From NCBI RefSeq assembly GCF_029962835.1, contig NC_080578.1, positions 105,329,759-105,393,758 of the forward strand: a DNA stretch of 64,000 nucleotides, given 5' to 3'. This document shows positions 12,862-23,087 of this stretch, piece after piece (within the stretch, counting starts at the first letter, position 1; the number at the start of each line of letters is the position of its first letter). The notes below the pieces were generated by a model. It did no database searches. It was not told the DNA's origin and was given only the letters and a program-made list of their open reading frames with translations. The translations under genes and the position numbers were made by a program. This DNA comes from Magnolia sinica (taxonomy: Eukaryota > Streptophyta > Magnoliopsida > Magnoliales > Magnoliaceae).

Positions 12862-13424
12862 CTGACTGAGAGGATCACTATTCTGTCTACCTACTATTAC
12901 GGTGAGGATCAAACCACCCAAGATCCCATAAGTTTATGATGTGCTCCATATTTCTTTTTCTTTTCATTTATTTCTATGAATAACATAACAGAATTCACCA
13001 TATCTTCCTGCCAATGGTGTTTTGGGAATTGAGTGTATTATAAATCCCCATTTTGCAGGGTTTTTGAAATGCAATTTTGAGGTGAAGACTCTTTTTCAAT
13101 GTGCTCTGTTCCAATCCCTCTGTCCAGTCCTGGACTGTCATTGCTGCCTGCTGCAACTTGTTTCTGCAAGTGTCAAATGTGTCTTTGATTTTGGCAGCAT
13201 GTCATTAGAGCATTTAAGTGTGATTTTTCTATTTATGTGGTAGAACTGATTGTGCCAAAAGCTTGCTGGATTGTGATTATCATTACCTTTAATTTGGTTG
13301 TCTTTAATGGTGTGATGCTGGTAATTGATTTATCTAGGTTGTTCATTAGAAAGATTCAGAAGTGCTGAAAGATGCAAAGGCGTTGGTTGACGGAAATTTG
13401 GTGAACATCTTCGACCAATTGCAG
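12862..13424 (+). other. Two exon-like fragments of unidentified genes
   Basis: 12862-12901, after TTCATTTTCAG and before GGTGAG, reads LTERITILSTYYYG. About 13350-13424 reads DSEVLKDAKALVDGNLVNIF then DQLQ. Both have open frames and plausible splice borders and lie on the same strand as the recognised captured exons. I do not recognise either family. Confidence 0.35.
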
Positions 13425-13756
13425 GCTGGTACATTAATGCTTGCTGAATGATTCAATACATTTTTCCTTCTCAAATTATTTCCAGAACATAATTTTGAAT
13501 ACAACATATATCTTTTACATTAGAGGGATTCTCATCTCGTTGGATATTCGGGTCCATTTTCATAAACATGGATGGCACATTTACTTCACATGGGTTCATT
13601 TGTAAGACATATTTACATAAAAATATTCGTTTCAAGCTTGGATGCTCTACTTTTGATAACAAAGGTTTTGTTCTATGCATTGATCTTCTTATTTCTTCTA
13701 CTACAGTTATTCTATGATTTCTTCTTTTACACCTTATTTCCTGATTAAATTTTCAG

Positions 13757-13825
13757 GTTTCAAAGTTTAAAGATCCTCGTGATGCATGTGCTGCAATTGT
13801 CGTTGAATCATATCGTCTTTTCTTC
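13757..13825 (+). pseudogene. Captured exon fragment of a plant PP2C phosphatase
   Basis: Directly after a TTTTCAG acceptor the frame reads VSKFKDPRDACAAIVVESYR, then diverges. This matches the C-terminal part of the plant PP2C domain, in particular the PP2C/cyclic-nucleotide-binding/kinase proteins, where FKDPRDACAAIVAESYRLWL precedes RTDDIT. The metal-binding TDD motif that should follow is absent, so this is a cut fragment without activity. Confidence 0.7.
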
Positions 13826-14482
13826 CCTGATCCGGTTTACGAGTCTCATTGTTCCTATTTGGCTAGTCATGCATTTTATTTTAAGTAACCATTTTCAATT
13901 CCATGCCAGACAAGTGGGTCTCACATTTCAACAATCTATTTATTGGGCTGTTGAGTCTCACCGTGGATGGAGAATGCCCAAAAAATCTCTCACATTGGAT
14001 CTTTTTCAGTTGAATATGGATCATTGTTCAATTTCTCTTCTTAACTGCTTCTATAGGCTACAAATTGGCAGATTAAGATTGCCCTATCAGTGGGATTTTT
14101 AAGGCATAGCCCAATTGCTGATGGGTAAAATTGATCAATGGTATGGATTCTGATCCACACAACCCACTTGTCTGAGTTGAAAGGCTGTGTATACCATGCA
14201 AAGATGCAGGCCACATATCCTGTAATTCCTCAATTATGGCAGTTAGCTTAATTGATATTAAATTTGGATATGCAGGAATTGGGATGCAGGAAGATTCTTC
14301 AAATGTCTATTCATTCATGGTTTTATAAAAGAAATATTTGTTTAAGATGTATCATTGCTTCAAATGGATCATATTGTTTGGCACTATAACTTTATATACA
14401 GTGCATGTTTCAGCTTGTCAAGTGCATCTATCAATCAGTTCAAACCCAATATGGTTATAATTTATCTGGTCCTTTCTTGCAG

Positions 14483-14583
14483 AACCTAGAGGAGGAAAGC
14501 ATTTGGCCAATGCTAGCGATAGAAAGTTTGAAGGCTCTAGGTGGACCTGGCCTGCTTTCCCTTGGAGGAAAATACCTACTCAG
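14483..14583 (+). other. Exon-like fragment, unidentified
   Basis: A 101-bp segment between TTCTTGCAG and GTGTATC. One frame reads EPRGGKHLANASDRKFEGSR and continues WTWPAF, leading towards the kinesin exon downstream. It may belong to the same donor gene, but I cannot place it. Confidence 0.35.
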
Positions 14584-14685
14584 GTGTATCTTTGAAGTTG
14601 GTATCATATTCCTAATAATAACTCAATCTCGCTGTCTGGTTGGTATTTTTGAGTTTGGAACTGTGTTCTTGCTTCACTTGTGTAG

Positions 14686-14751
14686 GAAGAAGACGCTCTC
14701 ATTTCAGCTCATAGAAAAGAAATTGAAGAGACGATGGAGATTGTGCGTGAA
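14686..14751 (+). pseudogene. Captured kinesin-13 exon
   Basis: A 66-bp, 22-codon exon with intact acceptor (TTGTGTAG) and donor (GTAAGT), containing LISAHRKEIEETMEIVRE. This is the start of the conserved C-terminal helix of plant kinesin-13 (EEEALIxAHRKxIExTMxIVREEM), downstream of the motor. The following exon (NLLAEVDQPG...) is not present. Kinesin-13s depolymerise microtubules or act at the Golgi and cell wall in plants; this fragment alone does nothing. Confidence 0.7.
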
Positions 14752-15439
14752 GTAAGTCTGTCCTACATTGGCTCTCTGCTACCTTTTTAGTTCAAAATCA
14801 CCATATGTTTCTGAATTACTAATGATGCATGACTTGTGGATTCTAACATATATTATTGATTGTAATTGATTTTTCTTCCATCCTCATTGCTTGCAGAATG
14901 ATTGTTTTCCAACTGATGTACTTTTGTGGATGAAATGCTTTTATGATTTCCATGAGCAATGCTCCTCACGAAAGTGTCGTTTTTACTAACTGGACTGTTT
15001 TGCTGACGGCATTAATATACAAACTATATTTGATCATGGTGTTTCTCTTATCTAGAATGTTTATGTTAAATAACTCCAAGACATGGTTTCTTACTTCTTC
15101 TGTATGTTTTCTGTAACATTGGTTTCCTGCAAGTAGCTACATTGTATGTTTCCATCTCTCAAAAGCTATGCTGTATCTCTTCTTTCATCTGCAAATAACT
15201 ATTCGTTTCATCTACTAATCAACCAACTAGAATCATTCAGCTACTGATATTTTTGAACTCTTCTAGTTAAACTGCTTGCTGTAGTATACTCCACTGAATC
15301 TCTATTGCAGCTGATAATCTGCAACATTTTTTCTTTTATTTTTTGCATCCAGTTGTCATCCATTCTTGATGCATTTAATTAGGTCGTTTTTCTTGATAAT
15401 GGTGTGCTGACCCTTCTGAAAAAAACTTTCTATTATTAG

Positions 15440-16247
15440 GTCTCTTCAGGGAAATAGGCTTACTGGGAAGATTCCAGAAGTGATAGGACTCATGCAAGCT
15501 CTTGCTGTTTTGTAAGTTTTGTACTGTCTTCTCAAATTCTTTTCATTTTTTTTTTTTCAAAATTTCTTTTCTTCCTGAATAACTGCATGCATCTTTTCTT
15601 GTGCTGTGAAGAAAACATTCCAGCAATTTGGGTTGTGCTTTAAATGGTTGGCAGAAGTTCTATGATATATCTGCTGACCATATCACACGCTCTCTCATTT
15701 ACCTGGCATTGGAACTGGCCATGGCAGAGGTGCATATTGGGACAACTTTCGCATATCATCTCTTAATTTCTGCCCTTCAATGGTTGAGTTTCCCGCACTG
15801 TGGCCTCAATTATTGGTCATGTTTATGAGTTGTGTGAGCTTATCTTTGAACCAGTGATTCCTAACCAGTCTCTTGGTCTCATTTCAAAGTCATATGTTCT
15901 ATTTTCCTTATATTGCTTAATATATTGTTTATTGTGCAAGTCCTATTCATCAATAGTTCAGGTTTGATATTAGAGTTCGGCCAGAAGCTGGAGAGTCTAA
16001 CATATCTGTAAGTCTTAACCAGAAGATATTAGAGTTGGGCCAGTCATTTGTCTTCAATTGAACATATTCTAATTTACAATGATGTCTTTGTACAGAGGCT
16101 TGCAGTTATTAAGTGCACATGTTTTCATTAGTATATTTATGCTTTTACCAATCTGTATTTTCTTTGAAACTGCAGAAACTTCTCTTCGAACAATTTCAAA
16201 GGGAGGATCCCTGTTGAGTTAGGGCGCATAATCAATCTTGATACTCT
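15440..16247 (+). pseudogene. Captured ERECTA-like LRR receptor kinase fragment (three exons, two complete)
   Basis: Two complete 72-bp exons, each one 24-residue leucine-rich repeat: 15440-15511 (LQGNRLTGKIPEVIGLMQAL) and 16176-16247 (SSNNFKGRIPVELGRIINL). A degraded remnant with KLESLTYL lies at about 15979-16007. Acceptors and GTAAGT donors are kept. The one-LRR-per-72-nt exon structure and these exact repeats are those of ERECTA/ERL receptor kinases, which control stomatal patterning and organ growth. The LRRs usually found between these two exons are missing, so this is an internally deleted gene piece. Confidence 0.8.
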
Positions 16248-16349
16248 GTAAGTTGCAATGCAAGCTTTCAATGGTTATGTTGTGGTCAATTATTTTATAC
16301 GTAGGGTTTTTAGGGTTGATTTTGGTTAATAAAGTCCACTGCGATTGGT

Positions 16350-16793
16350 ATGCAAGCATCGGATGGGATTTTGGCTACTAGGAAGAGCAGTTTGAGAAAA
16401 GTGGAGGGAGCCTGGATGAGATCTTGGTCAAACATCAGTCAGTGCTTGAAAAGGAGAAGTTGGCCATGGCCCAACAATCTGTTAATGCTGAGCATTCAGA
16501 AACGCGTCGAGAAGCAAGAGAGGGAGTTGCAAGAAGCATGGGGAGGACTGAGCTTGGGAAATTCTATAAGACCCCATCTTTCAAAACTGGAGCGAGAAAA
16601 GGCAAGCAGCGCAGATTGTTTCTTGTTTCACATTTTTCTTAATCAGCTTCTTCTTCTTTTTCTAATTCTGTTTTTCCTTTGTTTATCTCATTTCTTTTTT
16701 TTCTTTTTTTTTCCTTCTCAGGCTGCTTGGAAAAGAGCTGAGGAAGAGGAGCAAACGCGAGCAAGGGGCTGAATTGCTAGATTTCAAGACCAA
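16350..16793 (+). pseudogene. Captured coiled-coil gene fragment, unidentified
   Basis: Charged helical sequence split over two frames: SGGSLDEILVKHQSVLEKEK in one, then QERELQEAWGGLSLGN and RPHLSKLEREKA in another, and after a T-rich intron-like gap AAWKRAEEEEQTRA. The frame change near 16470-16510 shows it is broken. It is probably one host gene exon pair. I do not recognise the family with confidence. Confidence 0.45.
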
Positions 16794-16931
16794 GCAGTAA
16801 TTATCAGCTTCCTGTTCCACCTTGTTTTGTTCATGAGCCTGCTATGTCTACCAGCTGAGTTGGATTTTGAATCCTAGTCACCCGTGCAGGAACTGGGCCC
16901 CTCACCTAACCCCATGTGTTTTTCCCAACAA

Positions 16932-17096
16932 TGATTTTTCTTTTATCAGATTACTGCCAACCTTGTTTGAAGAAGAGCAAGGGAGTACCAACCGTGTGAT
17001 TTTTCTTTTATCAGATTGCTGCCAACCTTGATTGAAGAAGAGCAAGGGAGCACCAACCATGTGAATTTCTTTTATCAGATTGCTGCTACCTTCTCA
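16932..17096 (+). repeat. 65-bp tandem repeat, about 2.5 copies
   Basis: The word TGATTTTTCTTTTATCAGAT recurs at 16932 and 16997, and in altered form at 17062, a constant 65-bp period. Each unit includes an acceptor-like TTTTATCAG followed by CTGCCAACCTTG and GAAGAAGAGCAAGGGAG. Confidence 0.85.
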
Positions 17097-18659
17097 CTGA
17101 AGGTGTAATATTCAATTTTTTCATTCAGCATTCCTTAAAAAAAATCAACAATGTTTTTCCACTGCCATCTTTTCTGCCTTTCAATTGTGAGTATATATGG
17201 CTTATGCTTTTCTTTTCCCTTCATCTGTTCGGCCACTGCCATTCGAAACTGACTGATTTGCCTACAACTATGTAAGTAGGGCTCCATGGGTCAATGATCC
17301 AGACCATTGAATTGAGCTCATCCGACCCATCGTGGATGGACTTCCCAAAAGATCTCCCAGATTGGAAGATTGTAGCCCAAATGTTGGCTTTTCAAGTTGA
17401 TGTTGAAATGGTAATGTATCTTTCTTAATAATGTGAAGTTGTCCTATCATTTTGAGGATGGTCCACCCATGGTGGGCGCCTAAGAGCCCATCAATAGTAT
17501 TGGGCGCCTAAGCCCCTCGTGACCTTCCTCATGCACAACTTTGTATCAAGGTTTGATTCATCATCCTGAGCTGTTTATAGTTTTGTTGAAAACTTAAATG
17601 TCTAAACATGTTTGTTGCATCAAGACACGAGTACTCTAATTTTTAAGTTTATGACTTCCTGGCTGTTTATATGAGATATTACCTTTCTTGGCCAGGCTGT
17701 GGACTCAATGGGGAGAACAGAATAATCGTTGCAGTAGGAACCTACGCGGTCAGCTTTGAAGACTTTTAGGAGGGCAAAATCAAAGATCAAGTGGGCTTAT
17801 GGATTGTTAGGGTGGTGGTGATGTTGTTGTTGTTGTTGTTTTTTTTTTTTTTTTTTGGCTTGTAAATAGTAGTAAATTGTTGTTGTTGCTAGGTTTTGTG
17901 GCTGGTTGTTTTCTCAGCCGTAGATTTCAGGCTCTTTTTCCAAAGTTTTTTTTGGTGGGGTGTTCAATCACTATACTCTCTCCAATAATATGGTCCACCT
18001 GAGATTTTTGGGCTCATGGTTTTTTCCCTCTTCCTATATCCCTCGTCCATAGATATAGCGTTTGAATCAATATTCTTCCTATATGAGTTGATATTATTAA
18101 ATTCTAATTCCTTCCCAATACCTTCCCTGAATGAGGTTGCTATAATATCTACCCAACAACAAGTGGTGGAGGCGTCTCATGCATCTCATGCATAAGCCTT
18201 TACGTGCCAACGTGGCACATGGTCATGACATCCAAGACGTTCATCAGGTGCAGTCCACTGTAGATTCCCTGACACTAGAATCAAGCTGCTACACTCATCA
18301 GATGGGCCAAAATGTCAGGCTCTATCGGATGGCTTAGAAGAACTTGGCCAAAAATATAAAAGAAAAATCTTCTGTTATGTAAGCTGTGAACCACCTGACG
18401 AGCGGAGTGGACTGACCTCACTTTCCTGGAAGGGAATCTAAGGACGGTCTGGATCTCACGCTTGTGCATGCCATGTTGGGACGACAGAAACAGATTGGGT
18501 GGTGAATCTAGGCCAAAATGTTCAATCCAACAATGCAGTAGTTTGGATGGTAGATTTCATATAATATTCACTATTATTTATAATCTAAGGCTACGGATCA
18601 AATCCAAATGGCGTCTCTGTGTCCATAGTCTTTTCCTGTTTTCCTCTCACACTTATGAT
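17097..18659. other. CACTA interior without a recognisable gene
   Basis: Contains a dispersed-repeat segment at about 17276-17480 (CACCGTGGATGG/CCATCGTGGATGG type) related to 13920-14110, and a (TTG)n/T run at 17826-17857. No exon could be assigned. Confidence 0.4.
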
Positions 18660-18828
18660 TTAGGGCGGCCCGAAAAACCGCCGGTAAAAGGTGCTGGCTG
18701 CCGGTAAAACCTTTACCAACCGAGCCTTTGCTGGCTGTTGCTTGACAGCCGGTAAAATATTTACCAGCGGTTTTTTGGACCTTTGCCGGCTGTTTTGACC
18801 GCCGGGAAAGGCCCATTTTGTTGCAGTG
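18660..18828. repeat. Right CACTA terminus with subterminal GCCGGTAAA repeats
   Basis: GCCGGTAAA/TTTACCGGC-type words recur about seven times in both orientations, ending in TTGTTGCAGTG at 18828. These are GC-rich subterminal repeats like those at 7857-7960. Confidence 0.7.
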
Positions 18829-19239
18829 AGATATTATAGAATAACACCCTTTGATGAGAGAGATGAGCAAGAGGCTCTGAGAAAACTATTGGGTAACCAA
18901 TAGCGTAGTACCATGTGGGAAATGTGAAAAGAACCACCATCGGAGAGTGAAATAGAACATGAAACCGTGAGCTTTGAAGTGGTGGGAGGAGAGATCTTTA
19001 ACTGAAGAGATATAGCAACCAGTATATCTTAGCTAGTGGGACGCAAACGTGCCTCTAGCCCGAGTTGGGTCAAGCGTCAGGCATGGGGCCGATTCTCGAC
19101 CAAACTCACCAGAGTTGCAATAACTTAAAACTACCCATTTTAGACATTACAAATCAATAGAAAAACAACAGATGCCATGATGTATATCAAGAATATGGAA
19201 ACTAATACCCCATCAAGCTTGATGCTGGCTCCTAGCTTG
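18829..19239. other. Flanking sequence without features
   Basis: Begins with the AGA target duplication (18829-18831). I see no gene or assignable repeat in the rest. Confidence 0.4.
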
Positions 19240-19856
19240 TAGTGATGCTATGTGGAGCTACTTTGGTATAGGTGCAATTAGTTGTGCAGAACTCTACTTC
19301 ATCTCCTCCTCCTCCTCCCCCCCCCCCGACACTGGGATGAACGTGATGAGGTTGAGCACCATCTCCCTCAAGAGAGGATAATTGTTCCGAATCCACGGAA
19401 CTTCTCTGGACTCCTCATAGAGGCTTCTTGAATCCACGGGAAAGAAAGCAAACAAAATAGAAAATAAATTCTATAAAATTCGAAATTGATTAATAAATGA
19501 AATAAACGAGTTCACAACCCTTTAAATAGGGATACCAAGCAATGGGAAAGAAATCAGAAGCAAGCTACAACTAAAACTCCTAGAATTCTCAACTTACTAT
19601 AAATAGTAAACTTACTATTTATAGATGGTCATGATGTCTACTAGCGTGCAAGGTTTTTGGCCAAAAATAGTAAGTGTCCTATTTGGCTTCACCAAACCAT
19701 TCTCTTAATTATTCTAAGCTCTTTTCACAACTCCTAAAGCCCGACGAATGAAGAGTTATAATCAACTAAAACTTACTATTTATAGTAAAAACGAAATAAA
19801 AATAGGGAAATGACCGTTGATCTCGGGGTATTTCGTAAATATGCGGGTTGGTTGGC
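19240..19856 (-). mobile_element. Probable LTR/untranslated end of the adjacent Gypsy relic
   Basis: Lies directly beyond the polyprotein end of the minus-strand Gypsy relic, is noncoding, and carries repeated ACTTACTATTTATAGTA-like words and a TTTAAATAGGG element. The boundaries are not defined because no second LTR was found. Confidence 0.4.
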
Positions 19857-22352
19857 TAAAGTAGCTCGTTCTACCCCAAAATTATATATTTTACGCCCGA
19901 TAACTCATTTCGGATTGTGAGATATGCCCGATCTAAGGTCCGACAGTTCGGATCACTTCTGTTGTCGACCAGGCCTTTTCTGATCAATCTTGGCCATGAA
20001 ACTGTCCACGACTCGCTCTACATCAATCCCCTCCACTTCAAAAGAACTTGTCTTCGAGTTCTCATCCTGCTCTGGTTTATGCTACTTGGTCAAGCCCGCG
20101 ACGTTGAAAGTCCGTGAGATCGCCATGTCATCTTGAATATTAACAACATAAGCGTTGTCATTGAGCTTTCGAATGATTGAGACGGGTCCAATCTTCTTAT
20201 TCTTTAACTTGTTGTATGTCCTGATCGAAAATCTCTCTTTGCCTCGATGGACTATAATGCGGTCGCCTACCTCAAATACTTTTTGTCGTCAATGCTTGTC
20301 CGCTTGTTTCTTGTACTTCTCGTTCGAGGCATGTAGCTTGGTCTGCACTTCCGCATGGATACCCATGATTCTGTCTGCGATATGTTCTGCTGCAATGCTC
20401 GTGCCTGGGAGCTTGAACAGAGGGACCAACTCAAGTATGTGGTGAGACACTCGTCCGTAGATAATCTAGAACGGTGACTTCCCTGTCGAGTAGTTCACCT
20501 TGTTGTTGAATGCAAACTCTGCTTGAGATAAAGCTAAATCTCACTGCTTCGATTTTTCTCCTGAAATACAGCGAAGGAGGTTTCCCAACGTGCGATTCAC
20601 AACCTCGGTCTGCCCATCAGTCTGTAGGTGGTAGGTGCTGCTGAATTGAAGCCGTATATTGAATCGAGTCCACAAAGTCCGCCAAAAGTGATTAATGAAC
20701 TTCGTGTCACGATCAAAAGTAATGGTCTTGGGGACCCCATGTAGCCGTACAACCTCCCTGAAAAATAGATTCGCCACGTGTTGCATTGAGGGTCTTCTTG
20801 CATGGGATAAAGTGCGCCATCTTGGAGAAACGATTTACCACCACGAACACCGAATTCGTGCTGCGTTGTGTTCGTGGGAGACCAAGCATGAAGTCCATAG
20901 ATAAATCCTCCTAAGGACTGTCAGACACAGGTAACAGGGTGTAGAGGCTTGTATTCTGAGATTGCCCCTTGGAGGTCTGACAAACATGACAACGTTGTAT
21001 GGCTTTTTCCACAACACATACTAATTGCGGCCAGTAATACCGTTCTTCCACAAGAGTTCGCGTCTTGTCTCGCCGAAGGTGTCCAACCGGGCCACCTCCA
21101 TGTAGCTCTTGAATAATCTGCTCTCTTAGAGAACTTTGGGGGATGCACAATCGATTCCCTTTAAAGAGGAAACTGTCCTGTATATGAAGGTCACTGGGGT
21201 GACCTTTTTGATACTTCATCCAAGAATCTTTGAAGTCCCCATCCTCGACATACAGCTCCTTGAGACAGTTGAACTTGACCACCTCGTTGCTCATCGTAAA
21301 AAGTAGTGATGCATGACGACTAAGTGCATCAGCCACCTTGTTCTGCTGCCTCGACTTGTGCTTTAGAAAGAACGTGAATTCTTGTAAAAACGCAACCCAT
21401 CTATCATGCACACGATTCATGTTAGTTTGACTATTAATAAACTTTAATGCTTGATGGTCAGTGTACAGAACAAATTCTCTTTAAATTAGATAATGTTGCC
21501 AATGTCGCAGTGCCTGAACAACTGCGTACAACTCAAGCTCATAAGTCGACAACTTCTTTCGAGCTTCGCTGAGCTTCTCGTTATAAAAGGCTATCGGCCT
21601 GCCTTCCTGTGATAATACTCCTCCGATTCCGACGTATGAAGCGTCACCCTCAACCTCAAACAGCTTGTCGAAATTAGGAAGCACCAAAACTGGTGTTGTA
21701 GACAAACGATGATTGATCTCATGAAAGCTCTTGTCAGCTTTATCGGTCCACTGGAACAGTCTTTTTTTCATACAATTTGTTATAGGCGCGACTATTATGC
21801 TAAAATTTCGCACGAATCGACCATAGAAAGTCGTCAACCCGTGAAAACTCCCCACTTTATGAATGTTTGTCAGGATTGGCCATTCCCTAATGGCCCGCAT
21901 CTTTTCATCATCCACACAGATGCCTGTGGACGTTATAACAAATCCTAGAAACAACAAGTTGTCCGTTAAAAAACTACACTTCTTCAAGTTAAGATACAAC
22001 TTTTTAATTTGTAGGACTTGTAACACCTGCTTGAGATATTTCTTATGCTCCGTCTCATCCTGACTATATATTAATATATCATTAAAATATACTACCATAA
22101 ATCGGCCAATGAACGGCTTTAGAACTTGATTCATCACACGCATAAAAGTACTTGGTGTGTTCGATAGGCCGAAGGGCATGACTAGCCACTCATACAACCC
22201 TTCCTTGGTCTTGAATGTCGTTTTCCACTCATCACCGGATCGAATAAGAATATGATGATACCCGCTCCTTAGGTCTAAGTTTAAAGAACACCTTGGCCCC
22301 TTCTAGCATATCGAGCATGTCGTCCCATCGTGGTATTGGGAACACACAGGCC
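19857..22352 (-). mobile_element. Ty3/Gypsy retrotransposon relic (pol region), broken
   Basis: Minus-strand pol order: reverse transcriptase at about 22.3-21.7 kb ([20 protein letters not shown]), RNase H at about 21.7-21.4 kb, integrase zinc-finger region at about 21.4-20.9 kb (YWPQ...CHVCQ), integrase core at about 20.9-20.5 kb ([14 protein letters not shown]) and integrase tail to about 19.9 kb. The RT, RNase H, integrase order is that of Ty3/Gypsy. Gag and protease are not seen. It is a fossil with several breaks; age cannot be set because paired LTRs are missing. Confidence 0.85.
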
Positions 22353-22521
22353 TAAAGTAGCTCGTTCTACCCCAAAATCATATATTTTATGCCCGATAAC
22401 TCATTCCGGATTGGGAGATACGCCCGATATAAGGTCCGACGGTCCAAATCACTTTTGTCGTTGACTAGGCCTTTTCTGATCCATCTTGGCCATGAAACTA
22501 TTCGCGACCCGCTCTACGTCA
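22353..22521 (-). repeat. Direct repeat of the Gypsy polyprotein tail
   Basis: About 165 bases here closely match 19857-20022 in the same orientation (shared start AAAGTAGCTCGTTCTACCCC). The Gypsy relic is therefore flanked by two copies of its own 3' coding end, suggesting a second, mostly lost copy of the family upstream. Confidence 0.75.

Positions 22522-22563
<42 letters not shown>
22518..22563. repeat. (TC)n microsatellite
   Basis: About 23 TC units, abutting the end of the Gypsy-tail repeat. Confidence 0.95.
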
Positions 22564-22566
<3 letters not shown>

Positions 22567-23087
22567 CGAATTGTGAAATATTTGTTCTTATTGTTGAACC
22601 AAACACAACCTTAACCAACAACAGCTTAGGAATTTTAAATTGAAACAAATGTTTAAAACCCAGAGCGGATATCAACCCCATTTTGGCAACTCGGTCCCAC
22701 CACACATCCAAACCATCGGACCAACTTTGATATGTTTTGGCCTGAAAATCTGCTTAATGTAAAATGCTATGCTATAGAAAAATTTTAAAAAGAAGAAGAA
22801 AGGCTTAACAACTACTCTTCCATTAGCATAGGAGTTAGAATATTTGATTTTCTAACTACAATTGTGAAGTTTGAGTTTTGGCTGAGAGTAATTGCATTTT
22901 CTTTTTTAACAAAAGAGTTAAAGGCTAAACTGACCAACTTCTAAGGCGAGCCAGCCTCTATTGAGGTCGGGTCTTCTAAAACCATTGTAGAACAAGTTCA
23001 TTCTACTACTAAAGTGTGTAGGGCCCACCGTGATGGTGGCCCCACATTCACTCCATCCATAAGGTGCACCACTAGGTGAGCCACATC
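22564..23087. other. Intergenic, no gene seen
   Basis: AT-rich with no assignable feature. It ends with the left target duplication of the hAT element that follows. Confidence 0.4.

Larger units (their letters stand above)
7857..18828. mobile_element. Pack-CACTA: 10.97-kb nonautonomous CACTA carrying captured host exons
   Basis: The left end is CACTACAAGAAAT at 7857. The right end at 18828, read inward, is CACTGCAACAAAA, matching at 10 of the first 12 positions. The 3 bases outside each end are AGA (7854-7856 and 18829-18831), the 3-bp target duplication expected of CACTA transposons. Both subterminal zones carry the same GC-rich word (TTTGCCGGC, GCCGGC...CAAAGG) and TIR-proximal GGC clusters. 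I see no transposase. Inside are exon-like fragments of a receptor kinase, a PP2C, kinesin-13, an ERECTA-like kinase and several unidentified genes, all on + and with introns retained, so captured at DNA level. Alternative: the two ends belong to different CACTA elements and the AGA match is chance (1 in 64); the two TIR mismatches keep this open. Confidence 0.6.
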
